DNA of 64,000 nucleotides from Bog-473 sp963766995 (GTDB taxonomy: Bacteria > Actinomycetota > Acidimicrobiia > Acidimicrobiales > RAAP-2), in the NCBI GenBank assembly GCA_963766995.1, contig CAVYCE010000002.1:434001-498000 (forward strand), written 5' to 3'. Positions within the stretch are counted from its first letter, which is position 1. Each line of letters starts with the position of its first letter. This document shows, piece by piece, positions 1 to 7,665 of the stretch. A program made the position numbers and the translations under genes. The notes under the pieces are model-generated. The model worked only from the letters and a program-made list of their open reading frames with translations, ran no database searches and was not told where the DNA came from.

Positions 1-544
1 TCTGAACGCTCGACCCGGCGGCAGTACGGAGCGACGAGAGGATCTGCGTCAATTGCGTATGAATCTCTCCCAGTACGCCGGTGACACAGGTTGGATCAAC
101 GCGCACGTGAAAGAGAAAACAAGAGCGGACATTGTTGAAGCCAAGGTCCAAGGTGACCAGCACGGTCGATGGATGGCTGCGCAGGAAGTCATCGGCGGCC
201 CCAAGCTGGGACCCTTCCGGATAGTGGCAGTGATCCCCACCTTCGAGGAACATGGTGGTGGTTTCGCCTGGGCAACCCAGCTTTACCAGCCGCAGACTCG
301 GCCACAATGCGCGCAGGTCATCAAAGAGGTCGTCGCTGTAGCCATCGTCGGTGCGCTGACCCTCGGGGTGCAGATCGGTGGGTTGCTCGCCCACAGCAGC
401 CGAACCGCCCAGGGCAAGGTCGTAGGTTGGTGCACTCACAGTGGCGGCACCTGACGGTGAGGTATGGACCAGGAGACACACGGCCCCCGCCAGAGTGATG
501 GCAACAGCGACCGCCGTCCACCATGCTCTCCTCGCACCCAACAT
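1..544 (-). CDS. Secreted SGNH/GDSL-type hydrolase, C-terminus cut off by window edge
   Basis: Reading the minus strand from an ATG at 544 gives 181 uninterrupted codons to the window edge, so the 3' end is missing. The N-terminus is a signal peptide: LGARRAWW, then a hydrophobic stretch ending near residue 30. It is followed by YDLALGGSAAVGEQP, the block I nucleophile region of SGNH hydrolases with the Ser in GGSAAVG, and later by VTLDLGFNNV, which resembles the block III G-x-N-D/N region. Such proteins are exported esterases or lipases; the substrate cannot be read. The catalytic Asp-His block lies beyond the window. Plus-strand frames over the same bases show no coherent protein. Confidence 0.72.
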   Translation of the reverse strand, partial: MLGARRAWWTAVAVAITLAGAVCLLVHTSPSGAATVSAPTYDLALGGSAAVGEQPTDLHPEGQRTDDGYSDDLFDDLRALWPSLRLVKLGCPGETTTMFLEGGDHCHYPEGSQLGAADDFLRSHPSTVLVTLDLGFNNVRSCFLFHVRVDPTCVTGVLGEIHTQLTQILSSLRTAAGSSVQ

Positions 545-631
545 CGGTCCTCCACTGATTAGCCGATGCGACCACCGACCCGATCAGCTCGGAAATGTAC
601 TGGGACCGTCCGCGTTTGAGAGGTCGCCCCC

Positions 632-1063
632 TCAGTTGGAGTAGCTGGCGTCCGCTTCTTCCAACCGTTCGGCCAGGCGAGTGAGCATTTTCAGGCCGAT
701 GGTGGGAGTAGTCATGAGCACAGAGCGGAATTCCCGAGCGTCGAGCACGAGCAGTTCCATGTCGGTCATCGCCTCCACCGTGGCCGTGCGGTACCCACCG
801 TGAAGGAGGGCCAGCTCCCCGAAGTAGTTCCCTTCAGTGAAGCGCTTCACTTCTCGCCCCTTTTTCTTGCACGAGGCCGAACCGCTCAGCACGAGAAAGA
901 ACTCGCTGCCCGGGCTCCCCTGCTTGGTCAGCACATAGCCTGCTTCAACGTCGATGTGCGTCCCCAACTGGGCCAGGGTGCGCAGCTCATTTTGCGAGCA
1001 TCCTGTAAACAGCGGGACTTGGCCCAGCAGGTCGATCTGTTGCTTCGGAATTCGTGTGCGCAT
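632..1063 (-). CDS. Single-domain cyclic nucleotide-binding protein
   Basis: About 143 residues, almost entirely one cNMP-binding beta-barrel: LLGQVPLFTGCSQNELRTL at the start, the turn GSEFFLVLSGSA, then the phosphate-binding-cassette-like stretch NYFGELALLHGGYRTATVEA and a closing helix. There is no C-terminal HTH as in Crp, so it is a stand-alone sensor or regulatory subunit rather than a transcription factor. The ATG at 1063 follows a purine-rich ribosome site (gagggggc); an upstream in-frame ATG at 1117 lacks one. Arg in GYRTATVEA fits the cassette arginine. A class III cyclase is encoded at 15.5 kb, but a link between the two is speculation. Confidence 0.85.
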   Translation of the reverse strand: MRTRIPKQQIDLLGQVPLFTGCSQNELRTLAQLGTHIDVEAGYVLTKQGSPGSEFFLVLSGSASCKKKGREVKRFTEGNYFGELALLHGGYRTATVEAMTDMELLVLDAREFRSVLMTTPTIGLKMLTRLAERLEEADASYSN

Positions 1064-1126
1064 GACGCCCCCTCTTGCTCTGCCCAGTGCGGGCTGAGCG
1101 TACATCGTGGCCCGCAAGACTCTGGC

Positions 1127-2761
1127 TTAACCGCCCGCCCGGAGTCGATCGCGCAGTACGAACTTCTGTACTTTGCCTGAAGGCGTGCGTGGAAAATCGT
1201 CCACCGTTCGCAATTCTTCGGGCCATTTCTGGCGGGCCAGGCCTGCGGCCGCCAGGTGGGCTCGTACGGCTTCGAGGTCTGGAGCGCCAGTGCCGGGCTG
1301 CATGCGGAAAAAGGCACAACCGTGCTCGCCGAATCGCTCGTCGGGCGCAGCCACCACGGCGACCTCGGCCACCCCGTCCATGTGGGCCAGCAGCTGCTCC
1401 ACTTCGGCGGCACTGACATTCTCGCCGCCTCGGATGATGATGTCCTTCACTCGGTCGGTGATAGTGAGATAGCCCTCTGCATCAATGACGCCGACATCGC
1501 CGGTGCGGAACCAGCCGTCAGCATCGATCGCCTCGGCTGACAACGCCGCGTCGGTGTAGCCGGCGAACCGATCGGGTCCACGGGTCAGGATCTCACCTGG
1601 TTCCCCGATGCCCACATCGTTGTTGTCCTCGTCCACCGTGCGGATCTCCACCCAGTCCATTGGACGGCCATCAGTGTGGATGCGCTTCTCCTTCGGGTCC
1701 GAATGCTTCGACCCGGTTACCGATGGGTGCTCGGTGCAGCCGTAGGCGCGCACGAGGGAGATGCCCAGGGCATCGGCCCGCTCGGCCACTGCGTTGGGAA
1801 TAGGGGAGCCGCCCAGTCCGATGAAGCGCATGAGCTCGACGTGCTGGGGCCCAAAGCCAGGGCTGTCGAGCAAACTGGTGAAGAAATAGGTCGACCCGCT
1901 CCCCGCACCGATCCCCTCTTCGACCATGGCGTCGAGAACGGTCGGCGGGTCCCACCCATCAATTAGATAGAGGGGACGACCGCTCACCAGCGGGCAGAGC
2001 AAGCCCGCCAGCATGCCGATGGCATGTCCCACTGGGGCGCCCGTCAGGTTGGCTCGATCGCGTTCGGCCTGGTGGGCCGACAATTGGCGGACCTCGCACC
2101 CGAGCGTCCGATGGGTATGCACCACACCCTTGGGGTCGGCCGTGGTGCCCGAGGTGTACCCGATCAGCGCCGGACTGTCGGGGTCGACCGTGGCCGGCTC
2201 ATCAATCGGTTCCGACGTGGCCAGCGCTTCGAAGCTCAAGTCCTCGCCTTTGGGATCGCCACCGACAATGACCACCGTTTTGAGGTCCTCCAACCCATCG
2301 CGGATGGTGGCCAATTCTTGGTAGTAGTCACGGGCGCCAATGCGGGACACTTGAATGAGTGCACTGGCTCTGCTCTGTCGGAGGATGAAGCCGACTTCCT
2401 TAGGGCCGTAGAAATGGACGATGGGGACGAGCGTCACTCCCAACATGGCGGAGGCGTAAAACGTCACGGCTGCTTCGACCCAGTTGGGGAGTTGAAACGC
2501 CACCACATCGCCTGGACCAAGTCCGAGCTGACGGAGCCCGCCGGCCACCCGCCGAGCCGCGTCATAGACGTCACCCACCGTCCCGACGTACGCGTTGGTG
2601 GGTGACCAAATACGGATGCGCCGAGTGGGGTCTTCTAAGAGCGCGTCGGAGAGGAACTGCCCCAGCGAACGGTCATCCCAGGCGGCCTCGGACATATAGC
2701 GAGCCGCCAGGTCAGCTGGCATCGGTCGCAGGGCAAACCGGCTGGACACGTCCCCCGCCAT
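1127..2761 (-). CDS. Acyl-CoA synthetase (AMP-forming, ANL superfamily)
   Basis: 544 residues. The AMP-binding P-loop YTSGTTADPKG is at about residues 202-212. Downstream are a YGCTEHP A5-type motif, GWFRTGDVGVIDAEGYL, the hinge DRVKDIIIRGGENVS and the C-terminal catalytic lysine region PRTPSGKVQKF. The enzyme activates a carboxylic acid to an acyl-AMP and then an acyl-CoA; it resembles the cyclohexanecarboxylate/medium-chain and FadD-type ligases, and the substrate is not readable. It starts 5 nt after the stop of the acyl-CoA dehydrogenase gene upstream, so the two form an operon in which the product acyl-CoA would be the dehydrogenase substrate class. Confidence 0.9.
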   Translation of the reverse strand: MAGDVSSRFALRPMPADLAARYMSEAAWDDRSLGQFLSDALLEDPTRRIRIWSPTNAYVGTVGDVYDAARRVAGGLRQLGLGPGDVVAFQLPNWVEAAVTFYASAMLGVTLVPIVHFYGPKEVGFILRQSRASALIQVSRIGARDYYQELATIRDGLEDLKTVVIVGGDPKGEDLSFEALATSEPIDEPATVDPDSPALIGYTSGTTADPKGVVHTHRTLGCEVRQLSAHQAERDRANLTGAPVGHAIGMLAGLLCPLVSGRPLYLIDGWDPPTVLDAMVEEGIGAGSGSTYFFTSLLDSPGFGPQHVELMRFIGLGGSPIPNAVAERADALGISLVRAYGCTEHPSVTGSKHSDPKEKRIHTDGRPMDWVEIRTVDEDNNDVGIGEPGEILTRGPDRFAGYTDAALSAEAIDADGWFRTGDVGVIDAEGYLTITDRVKDIIIRGGENVSAAEVEQLLAHMDGVAEVAVVAAPDERFGEHGCAFFRMQPGTGAPDLEAVRAHLAAAGLARQKWPEELRTVDDFPRTPSGKVQKFVLRDRLRAGG

Positions 2762-2766
2762 GTCGG

Positions 2767-3861
2767 TCAGGCCGACTCAATAAAGAGCGATGCCAACCGG
2801 TGGCGGGCTTGGCTCACCCCGCCGCTGAGCACCTCGTTCTGCTTGGCCCGCTTAAAGAGGAAGTGGGCGTCGTTGGCCCAGGTAAAACCCACGCCCCCGT
2901 GCATTTGGATGTCCTCGCCCGTGACTTTCACTCCAGCCTCGTTGGCGTAGCTGCTCGCCATGGCCGCCGACTGGCCGCGCTCAGGTGCGTTGGTGTCGGA
3001 GGCCCAGGCCGCGAATTGTGTTCCGGCTCGCGCCAGCTCCACCTGATGGAACATCTCAACCAAGCGGTGCCGGATGGACTGGTACGTGGCAACGGGCCGG
3101 TCGAAGACGACTCGGGTGGAGGTGTACCCAATGGCCTCGCCCAGTGCACGGTCGGAAGCGCCGATGGTCTCGGCGGCTAGGACGATCGAGATGTCATCTT
3201 GGACGCGCTGCCACAAGTGCGTCTGGTTGCCGCCCGGCCCCAGTGGCACGACAGGCGCCTCGTCCAGCACCAGCCGTGCCACCTTGCGCGTGGGGTCCAG
3301 GGACGGGACGAGTTCGCCCTTGGGCTCCTGTAAGAAGTATGAGCGCACGCCTTCTTCGCTGCGAGCCACCACAATGGCCCAGTCGGCCGTGTGGCCGTCG
3401 ATCACCAGGGGCTTGGTGCCACTGACTACCCAGCCGGCGTTCTTGCGCCGGGCGCGGGACCGCACGGTGCTCAACGGATCACCATGACCCTGCTCCAGCA
3501 GGGCCACAGTGCCGCGCCGAGTGCCGGCCGCTAAATCGTCGAGTAGATCAGTGGCGCCGAGGGCAGTGGCCGCCAGCGTGGCGGAGACTGCTGAGGAAAA
3601 GAAGGGGCCTGGCAAAGGGATGCGGCCCATCTGCTCGGCCACGATGCACATTTCGAGCAGACCTACCCCTGAACCGCCATGGGCTTCGGGCACCAGAAGG
3701 CCGGTCCAACCCAGGTCGACGATGGTGGTCCACAACGCCGGGTCAATCCCGGTCGGATTCTCGACCAATTCCCGCAACTTCTGTGGGTCGCATTCGCGCT
3801 CCAGCGCGGTCTTGGCGACCTCTTGCAGCGCCAGCTGCTCGGCGTCGTATGTGAAGTCCAC
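2767..3861 (-). CDS. Acyl-CoA dehydrogenase (FadE-like)
   Basis: About 364 residues with acyl-CoA dehydrogenase architecture: an N-terminal helical domain (DFTYDAEQLALQEVAKTAL), a middle region around GWTGLLVPEAHGGSGVG, and a C-terminal helical domain ending in the QMHGGVGFTWANDAHFLFKR signature. FAD-dependent alpha,beta-desaturation of an acyl-CoA is the family reaction. I place the start at GTG 3861 (VDFTYD). Longer in-frame versions run through the divergent gene and lose family resemblance. The N-terminus mirrors that of the divergent dehydrogenase (VDFALAPED). It heads a minus-strand operon with the CoA ligase, under the inverted repeat at 3924-3937. The catalytic base cannot be assigned with confidence; actinobacterial FadE pairs are often heteromeric. 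Confidence 0.88.
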   Translation of the reverse strand: MDFTYDAEQLALQEVAKTALERECDPQKLRELVENPTGIDPALWTTIVDLGWTGLLVPEAHGGSGVGLLEMCIVAEQMGRIPLPGPFFSSAVSATLAATALGATDLLDDLAAGTRRGTVALLEQGHGDPLSTVRSRARRKNAGWVVSGTKPLVIDGHTADWAIVVARSEEGVRSYFLQEPKGELVPSLDPTRKVARLVLDEAPVVPLGPGGNQTHLWQRVQDDISIVLAAETIGASDRALGEAIGYTSTRVVFDRPVATYQSIRHRLVEMFHQVELARAGTQFAAWASDTNAPERGQSAAMASSYANEAGVKVTGEDIQMHGGVGFTWANDAHFLFKRAKQNEVLSGGVSQARHRLASLFIESA

Positions 3862-3923
3862 GGCTTCCCCGGTTTCAGTTGCTGATAATCGGTGGCTGAT
3901 GGTCGTGACGCCACCGCGAAGGC

Positions 3924-3937
3924 TGACGCCAGCGTCA
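3924..3937. promoter_or_regulatory. Inverted repeat TGACGCCAGCGTCA between divergent dehydrogenase operons
   Basis: Perfect dyad CTGACGC-CA-GCGTCAG when the flanking C and G are counted. It lies 63 bp from the minus start at 3861 and 31 bp from the plus start at 3969, so it could control both promoters. It belongs to the TGAC-N6-GTCA family seen five more times in this window. Its position also argues for the GTG start at 3969, because a TTG start at 3948 would leave almost no room for a promoter. Confidence 0.6.
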
Positions 3938-3968
3938 GGGTACACGGTTGGTCGGCTACCCTTCCGAC

Positions 3969-5207
3969 GTGGATTTTGCCCTGGCCCCCGAGGATGAAGC
4001 CTTCCGCGACGAGCTTCGGGCCTGGCTAGACGAGCACCTTCCGCCCTTCTTAGAGGCAGAAGCGCTCGATGAGAACGCCAGCTTGTCGGGCGATGCCTCG
4101 AACAAACGGCGCCAAGCCTGGCAGCGAAAACTGAACGAAGGTGGGTGGGCCGCCGTCCACTGGGGTCCCGACTACGGCGGGCGACCAATCACCGTGATGC
4201 AGCGGGTCATCTATTCGGAAGTCATGGCCGAATACCGCACGCCGGGCATGTTCAACACCAACGGGATCTGGCAGATCGGCCCCATGATCATTGCTTGGGG
4301 TACCGACGAGCAGAAGGCTGAATGGCTCCCATCCATCCTTGAAGCAGAAGAGCATTGGTGCCAGGGCTTCAGTGAGCCCGAGGCCGGCAATGACCTGGCC
4401 AACCTGCGCACAACGGCCATTCAAGAGTCAGGCCCCGACGGCACGGTCGACCCCAAAGGCGACTACATCATCAACGGATCGAAGATTTGGATCTCCTCGG
4501 CCCATCTGGCCACCTGGGGACTGTTCCTCTTGCGCACCGATCCCACTGCCATAGAGCGGGGCGTGAAGCACGAAGGAATCACCGCGTTCGTCCTCAATCT
4601 GAAGACGCCCGGGATTGAAGTCCGCCCCATTAAGGACATGGCAGGCGAGGAACTCTTCAACGAAATCTTCTTCACCGACGTGCGCATTCCGGCCAAGTGG
4701 CGCCTGGGCGAAGACGGCCAAGGCTGGATGGTGGCCATGGGCACGCTGGGCTTCGAACGGGTCGGCACCGCCAGTCAGCTTTCGATCCTGGCCGCTGACC
4801 TACGGGCCATGGTGGAGGCGGCACGCTCGGTCAACCCGGATGCACTGGAAGATCCAACGCTTCGCGACCGACTCGCCAAGGTGTGGACCGAGATCGAGTT
4901 CGCCCGACTCTTGTCGCTTCGAGCCATCTCCAAAATTATGAAGGGCGAGAAGAACTGGCCCGAAGTGCCCTTCGCCAAGCTCTCGTGGTCAGCATTGGCG
5001 CAAACCTGCGCCGAACTGGCCGTCGACTTGCTTGGGCCGGCCGGTGTGCTGGCCCGCGGTGGTCCCGATGCCGTCGATCGAGGTAAGTGGACTCGCCTGT
5101 ATTCCTTCCAGCGCTACAGCACCATCGGCGCCGGATCGACAGAGATCCAGAAGAACATCATCGCTGACCGGGCCATCAGGATGCCTGGGCAGTCGCGCAC
5201 GTCCTGA
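3969..5207 (+). CDS. Acyl-CoA dehydrogenase (FadE-like)
   Basis: About 412 residues beginning VDFALAPEDEAFRDELRAWL. Visible hallmarks are the FAD/substrate segment QGFSEPEAGNDLANLRTTA, IINGSKIWISSA, and a C-terminal signature ending STEIQKNIIADRAI(R)MP. The family reaction is oxidation of an acyl-CoA to an enoyl-CoA with electrons passed to ETF. I chose GTG 3969 over TTG 3948 because of the divergent partner's matching VDF start and the operator at 3924-3937. It is followed 16 bp later by the thiolase-like gene, so both probably lie on one transcript. Confidence 0.9.
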   Translation: MDFALAPEDEAFRDELRAWLDEHLPPFLEAEALDENASLSGDASNKRRQAWQRKLNEGGWAAVHWGPDYGGRPITVMQRVIYSEVMAEYRTPGMFNTNGIWQIGPMIIAWGTDEQKAEWLPSILEAEEHWCQGFSEPEAGNDLANLRTTAIQESGPDGTVDPKGDYIINGSKIWISSAHLATWGLFLLRTDPTAIERGVKHEGITAFVLNLKTPGIEVRPIKDMAGEELFNEIFFTDVRIPAKWRLGEDGQGWMVAMGTLGFERVGTASQLSILAADLRAMVEAARSVNPDALEDPTLRDRLAKVWTEIEFARLLSLRAISKIMKGEKNWPEVPFAKLSWSALAQTCAELAVDLLGPAGVLARGGPDAVDRGKWTRLYSFQRYSTIGAGSTEIQKNIIADRAIRMPGQSRTS

Positions 5208-5223
5208 ACGGGCGTACCGCACC

Positions 5224-6708
5224 ATGAGTCCCGCCACCGATCCCCATTCACCCTGCATCATCGGGGTGGCCCGCAAGACCTGGCATGCAGTCGACGTACC
5301 CAACGGTGCGCCGGAGCCCCTCGACATGTGGGAAGAGGTAGCCCGGGCCGCAGCAGATGACGCCGGTGCGCCCCAAGCCCTGGCGCAGCTCCAGCAGGTC
5401 GATGTGGTCTATTCGCAGTCATGGCAGTACGACGATCCACCGGCTCGCTTGGCCGAGCGGCTCGGTGCGTCGCCGGCGCACGCTTCGTACTCCGGTATCG
5501 GGGGCTCGGTGCCACAGGTGTTGGCCGCTCAGCAATCCAGCGCCATGATGGAAGGCCGCTTGGACGTGGGCCTGATCGTCGGCGCCGAAGCGTTGGCCAC
5601 GGTCCGGCGGCTCAAGAAGGCCGGTGAAAAGCCGCAATGGTCCTTCAAGCCATTGGAACGCCGGCCCTTCCCAATGGACGTGGATTTCCACCCCTCGGAG
5701 ATCTCGCACGCCGTCTTCGAGGCCTTCTTGACGTTCGCACTTTTCGACAATGCCCGGCGGGCCCACCTGGGACGTTCACTCGCAGAACACCGTGCTGCGC
5801 TGGGTCGAGTGCTGGCACCACTGACCGAAGTGGCCGCCAGCAGTCCTCACGCCTGGTTTCCGGTCGCTCGTAGCGCCGAAGAAATCTCGACGGCCTCACC
5901 GGATAACCGGATGGTGGCCTACCCGTACACCAAATTGATGACGTCGATCATGGACGTGGACATGGCAGCGGCGCTGCTCCTCGCCACGGCCGAAAAGGCA
6001 GATGCGCTCGGCGTTCCCGAAGAGAAGCGGGTGTACCTGCGGGGTCACGGTTACGCCCAAGATCCCGCGCATGTGGCCGATCACCCCGAACTGTGGCGGT
6101 CACCCGCCATGGAAGCGGCCTCACGAGCGGCCTTGCGATCGGCCAGCATTGGCGTGGACGACGTTGCGCACTTCGACCTCTACTCCTGCTTCGCCAGCTC
6201 GGTGTGCTTCGCACTGGATGCCCTTGGCCTGGCCGAAGGGGATGCACGTGGTGTGACACAAACGGGAGGTCTCCCCTACCACGGAGGCCCCGGCTCGAAC
6301 TACATGACGCACTCCATCGCCGCCATGGTTGAAACCCTGCGGGCCGATCCGGGCTCACTCGGACTCACCACTGGCGTGGGCATGCACATGATGAAGCACG
6401 CCTATGGTGTGTGGTCCACCACGCCGGGAGTCCTTTCGACCACAGCGCTTCAGCCCACGCCCACGCTGGAGACGCGCATCGTGACCTCTCCTGAGGGATC
6501 GGCAACAGTCGTCACCTACTCGGTCATGCACGGGAGGGACGGCGAGCCAGCATCGGCGCTGTTGGTGTGCGATCTCCCCGACCGCCGGCGTTGCTACGCC
6601 AAGCTCGATGGGCCCGAGGCCTGGGCCGAGGCGGAAGTGCACGAACTGATCGGGCGGACCGTTGACCTGACGCCGTCCAACGGCATCAACGTCGCCCGGG
6701 TCGGCTGA
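5224..6708 (+). CDS. Thiolase-superfamily acetyl-CoA acetyltransferase-like protein
   Basis: About 494 residues starting at ATG 5224 (MSPATDPHSP). The thiolase fold is suggested by GVARKTW near the start, YSGIGGSVPQVLAAQQSSAMMEGRLDVGLIVGAEA in the nucleophile-helix region, and DLYSCFASSVCFAL plus TGGLPYHGGPGSNYMTHSIA in the C-terminal half. The canonical nucleophile Cys motif is not obvious: the corresponding position looks like a Gly-Ser segment. It may therefore be a non-degradative or lipid-transfer-type thiolase homologue. The C-terminal ~100 residues (TRIVTSPEGSATVVTYSVMHGRDGEPA) look like the appended OB-like domain seen in related long actinobacterial proteins. It is co-transcribed with the dehydrogenase upstream. 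Confidence 0.82.
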   Translation: MSPATDPHSPCIIGVARKTWHAVDVPNGAPEPLDMWEEVARAAADDAGAPQALAQLQQVDVVYSQSWQYDDPPARLAERLGASPAHASYSGIGGSVPQVLAAQQSSAMMEGRLDVGLIVGAEALATVRRLKKAGEKPQWSFKPLERRPFPMDVDFHPSEISHAVFEAFLTFALFDNARRAHLGRSLAEHRAALGRVLAPLTEVAASSPHAWFPVARSAEEISTASPDNRMVAYPYTKLMTSIMDVDMAAALLLATAEKADALGVPEEKRVYLRGHGYAQDPAHVADHPELWRSPAMEAASRAALRSASIGVDDVAHFDLYSCFASSVCFALDALGLAEGDARGVTQTGGLPYHGGPGSNYMTHSIAAMVETLRADPGSLGLTTGVGMHMMKHAYGVWSTTPGVLSTTALQPTPTLETRIVTSPEGSATVVTYSVMHGRDGEPASALLVCDLPDRRRCYAKLDGPEAWAEAEVHELIGRTVDLTPSNGINVARVG

Positions 6709-6733
6709 ACCTCCTCAGCGGTACGCTCGGCGC

Positions 6734-7168
6734 ATGGGCCTTTCCTTGATCCCTTTGTGCGGCGTCGATGTGAAGCTGGCCGCCCCCATCATGGTGGGCG
6801 CCGGACCGAGCGGCTTGCGACTCATCATTGAGGTGGATGCCATGGAATACACCGGTGAGCGACTGACCGGATCCATGAAGGGCAAGGCCGGCGCAGACTG
6901 GGTCACCATTGTGGACAACGTGGCTACCGTCGATGTGCGCACCACCATCGAGAGCCATGACGGGGCGCTCATCCTCTGCCAGTACAAGGGTCGCATCGAC
7001 TTCAGCCAAGGACCCGGTGCATTGCCCGCCTATGTGGCGCCCACCTTCGAGACCGGCGACGAGCGCTACCAATGGCTAAACCTGGTCCAGGCCGCCGGCA
7101 TGGGCACCATGAATGAGACGATCACCGAACTCCACTACGACTGGTTCGAATTGCGGGCCACCCAGTAG
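6734..7168 (+). CDS. DUF3237 family protein
   Basis: 144 residues that read as a single small beta-barrel of the DUF3237 type: a GPSGLRLIIEVDAMEYTGERLTGSMKGKAGADW segment, then ATVDVRTTIESHDGALILCQYKGRID, and a terminal LNLVQAAGMGTM...YDWFEL. Function is not known for the family; members are frequent beside CoA-thioester and steroid/aromatic degradation genes. It is the last gene of the dehydrogenase-thiolase operon, 25 bp behind the thiolase-like gene. Confidence 0.85.
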   Translation: MGLSLIPLCGVDVKLAAPIMVGAGPSGLRLIIEVDAMEYTGERLTGSMKGKAGADWVTIVDNVATVDVRTTIESHDGALILCQYKGRIDFSQGPGALPAYVAPTFETGDERYQWLNLVQAAGMGTMNETITELHYDWFELRATQ

Positions 7169-7181
7169 CGACCAGTACGGG

Positions 7182-7200
7182 TAGTTCGATACACGAACTA
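7182..7200. promoter_or_regulatory. MarR-type operator, 7-bp arms
   Basis: TAGTTCG at 7182-7188 and CGAACTA at 7194-7200 are perfect reverse complements separated by 5 nt. The dyad ends 18 bp before the GTG start of the marR gene, so it overlaps the promoter. Size and symmetry fit the ~19-bp sites bound by MarR dimers. It probably mediates autoregulation and control of the co-transcribed exporter. Confidence 0.7.
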
Positions 7201-7218
7201 TCTCGCTATTCTGGCGAG

Positions 7219-7665
7219 GTGACGTCAGGCCCCACCTCCACTGAAATCGAAGCGATTCGAGCCCTAGCCAGGGCCTCCCGCATTTTGGAGCGGGCCTCTG
7301 GTGAGTTAAGCCTGGCGCACTACCGGGTGCTGTCAGCCATCGCCTCGGGTGATGAACGAGCTTCGCTGGTAGCAGATCGCCTAGCTCTGGGTCGACCGAC
7401 CATCAGCGCCGCCGTCGAGGCGCTTTGTCAGCGCGGGCTGCTCTCCCGATCCGATGTTGAGGGCGATCAGCGGGCCGCGGCGCTAGGGCTGACGCCAGAG
7501 GGAAAAGCCCTATTGGCCCGGGTGGAGTCGGACATGACGGACCGCATCACTGACTTATGTGATCGGACGGCCAATGGTGCGCAGGTGCTGGAGTCGCTGG
7601 GTGCGCTGGGCCGTGCCGTCGATGAGCTCATGGCCGAACGAGCCGTGGCGCGCCAACGCGCATGA
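7219..7665 (+). CDS. MarR-family transcriptional regulator
   Basis: 148 residues with GTG start. A winged helix is visible: LSLAHYRVLSAIASGDERASLVADRLALGRPTISAAVEALCQRGLLSRS for the recognition region, then the wing DVEGDQRAAALGLTPEGKALL. The helical dimerisation segments flank it. Its stop overlaps the ATG of the ABC exporter by 4 nt, and it sits under a 19-bp inverted repeat, the usual layout of an autorepressing MarR that controls an efflux pump. The ligand is unknown. Confidence 0.92.
   Translation: MTSGPTSTEIEAIRALARASRILERASGELSLAHYRVLSAIASGDERASLVADRLALGRPTISAAVEALCQRGLLSRSDVEGDQRAAALGLTPEGKALLARVESDMTDRITDLCDRTANGAQVLESLGALGRAVDELMAERAVARQRA

Noticed and set aside
53..454. Plus-strand reading frame of 133 codons at the window start
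   Set aside because: The minus-strand frame over the same bases encodes a signal peptide and SGNH hydrolase motifs; the plus frame has no recognisable domain.
2767..4188. 473-residue version of the first acyl-CoA dehydrogenase
   Set aside because: Residues before GTG 3861 overlap the divergent dehydrogenase gene and are basic and low in homology; family length fits the shorter form.
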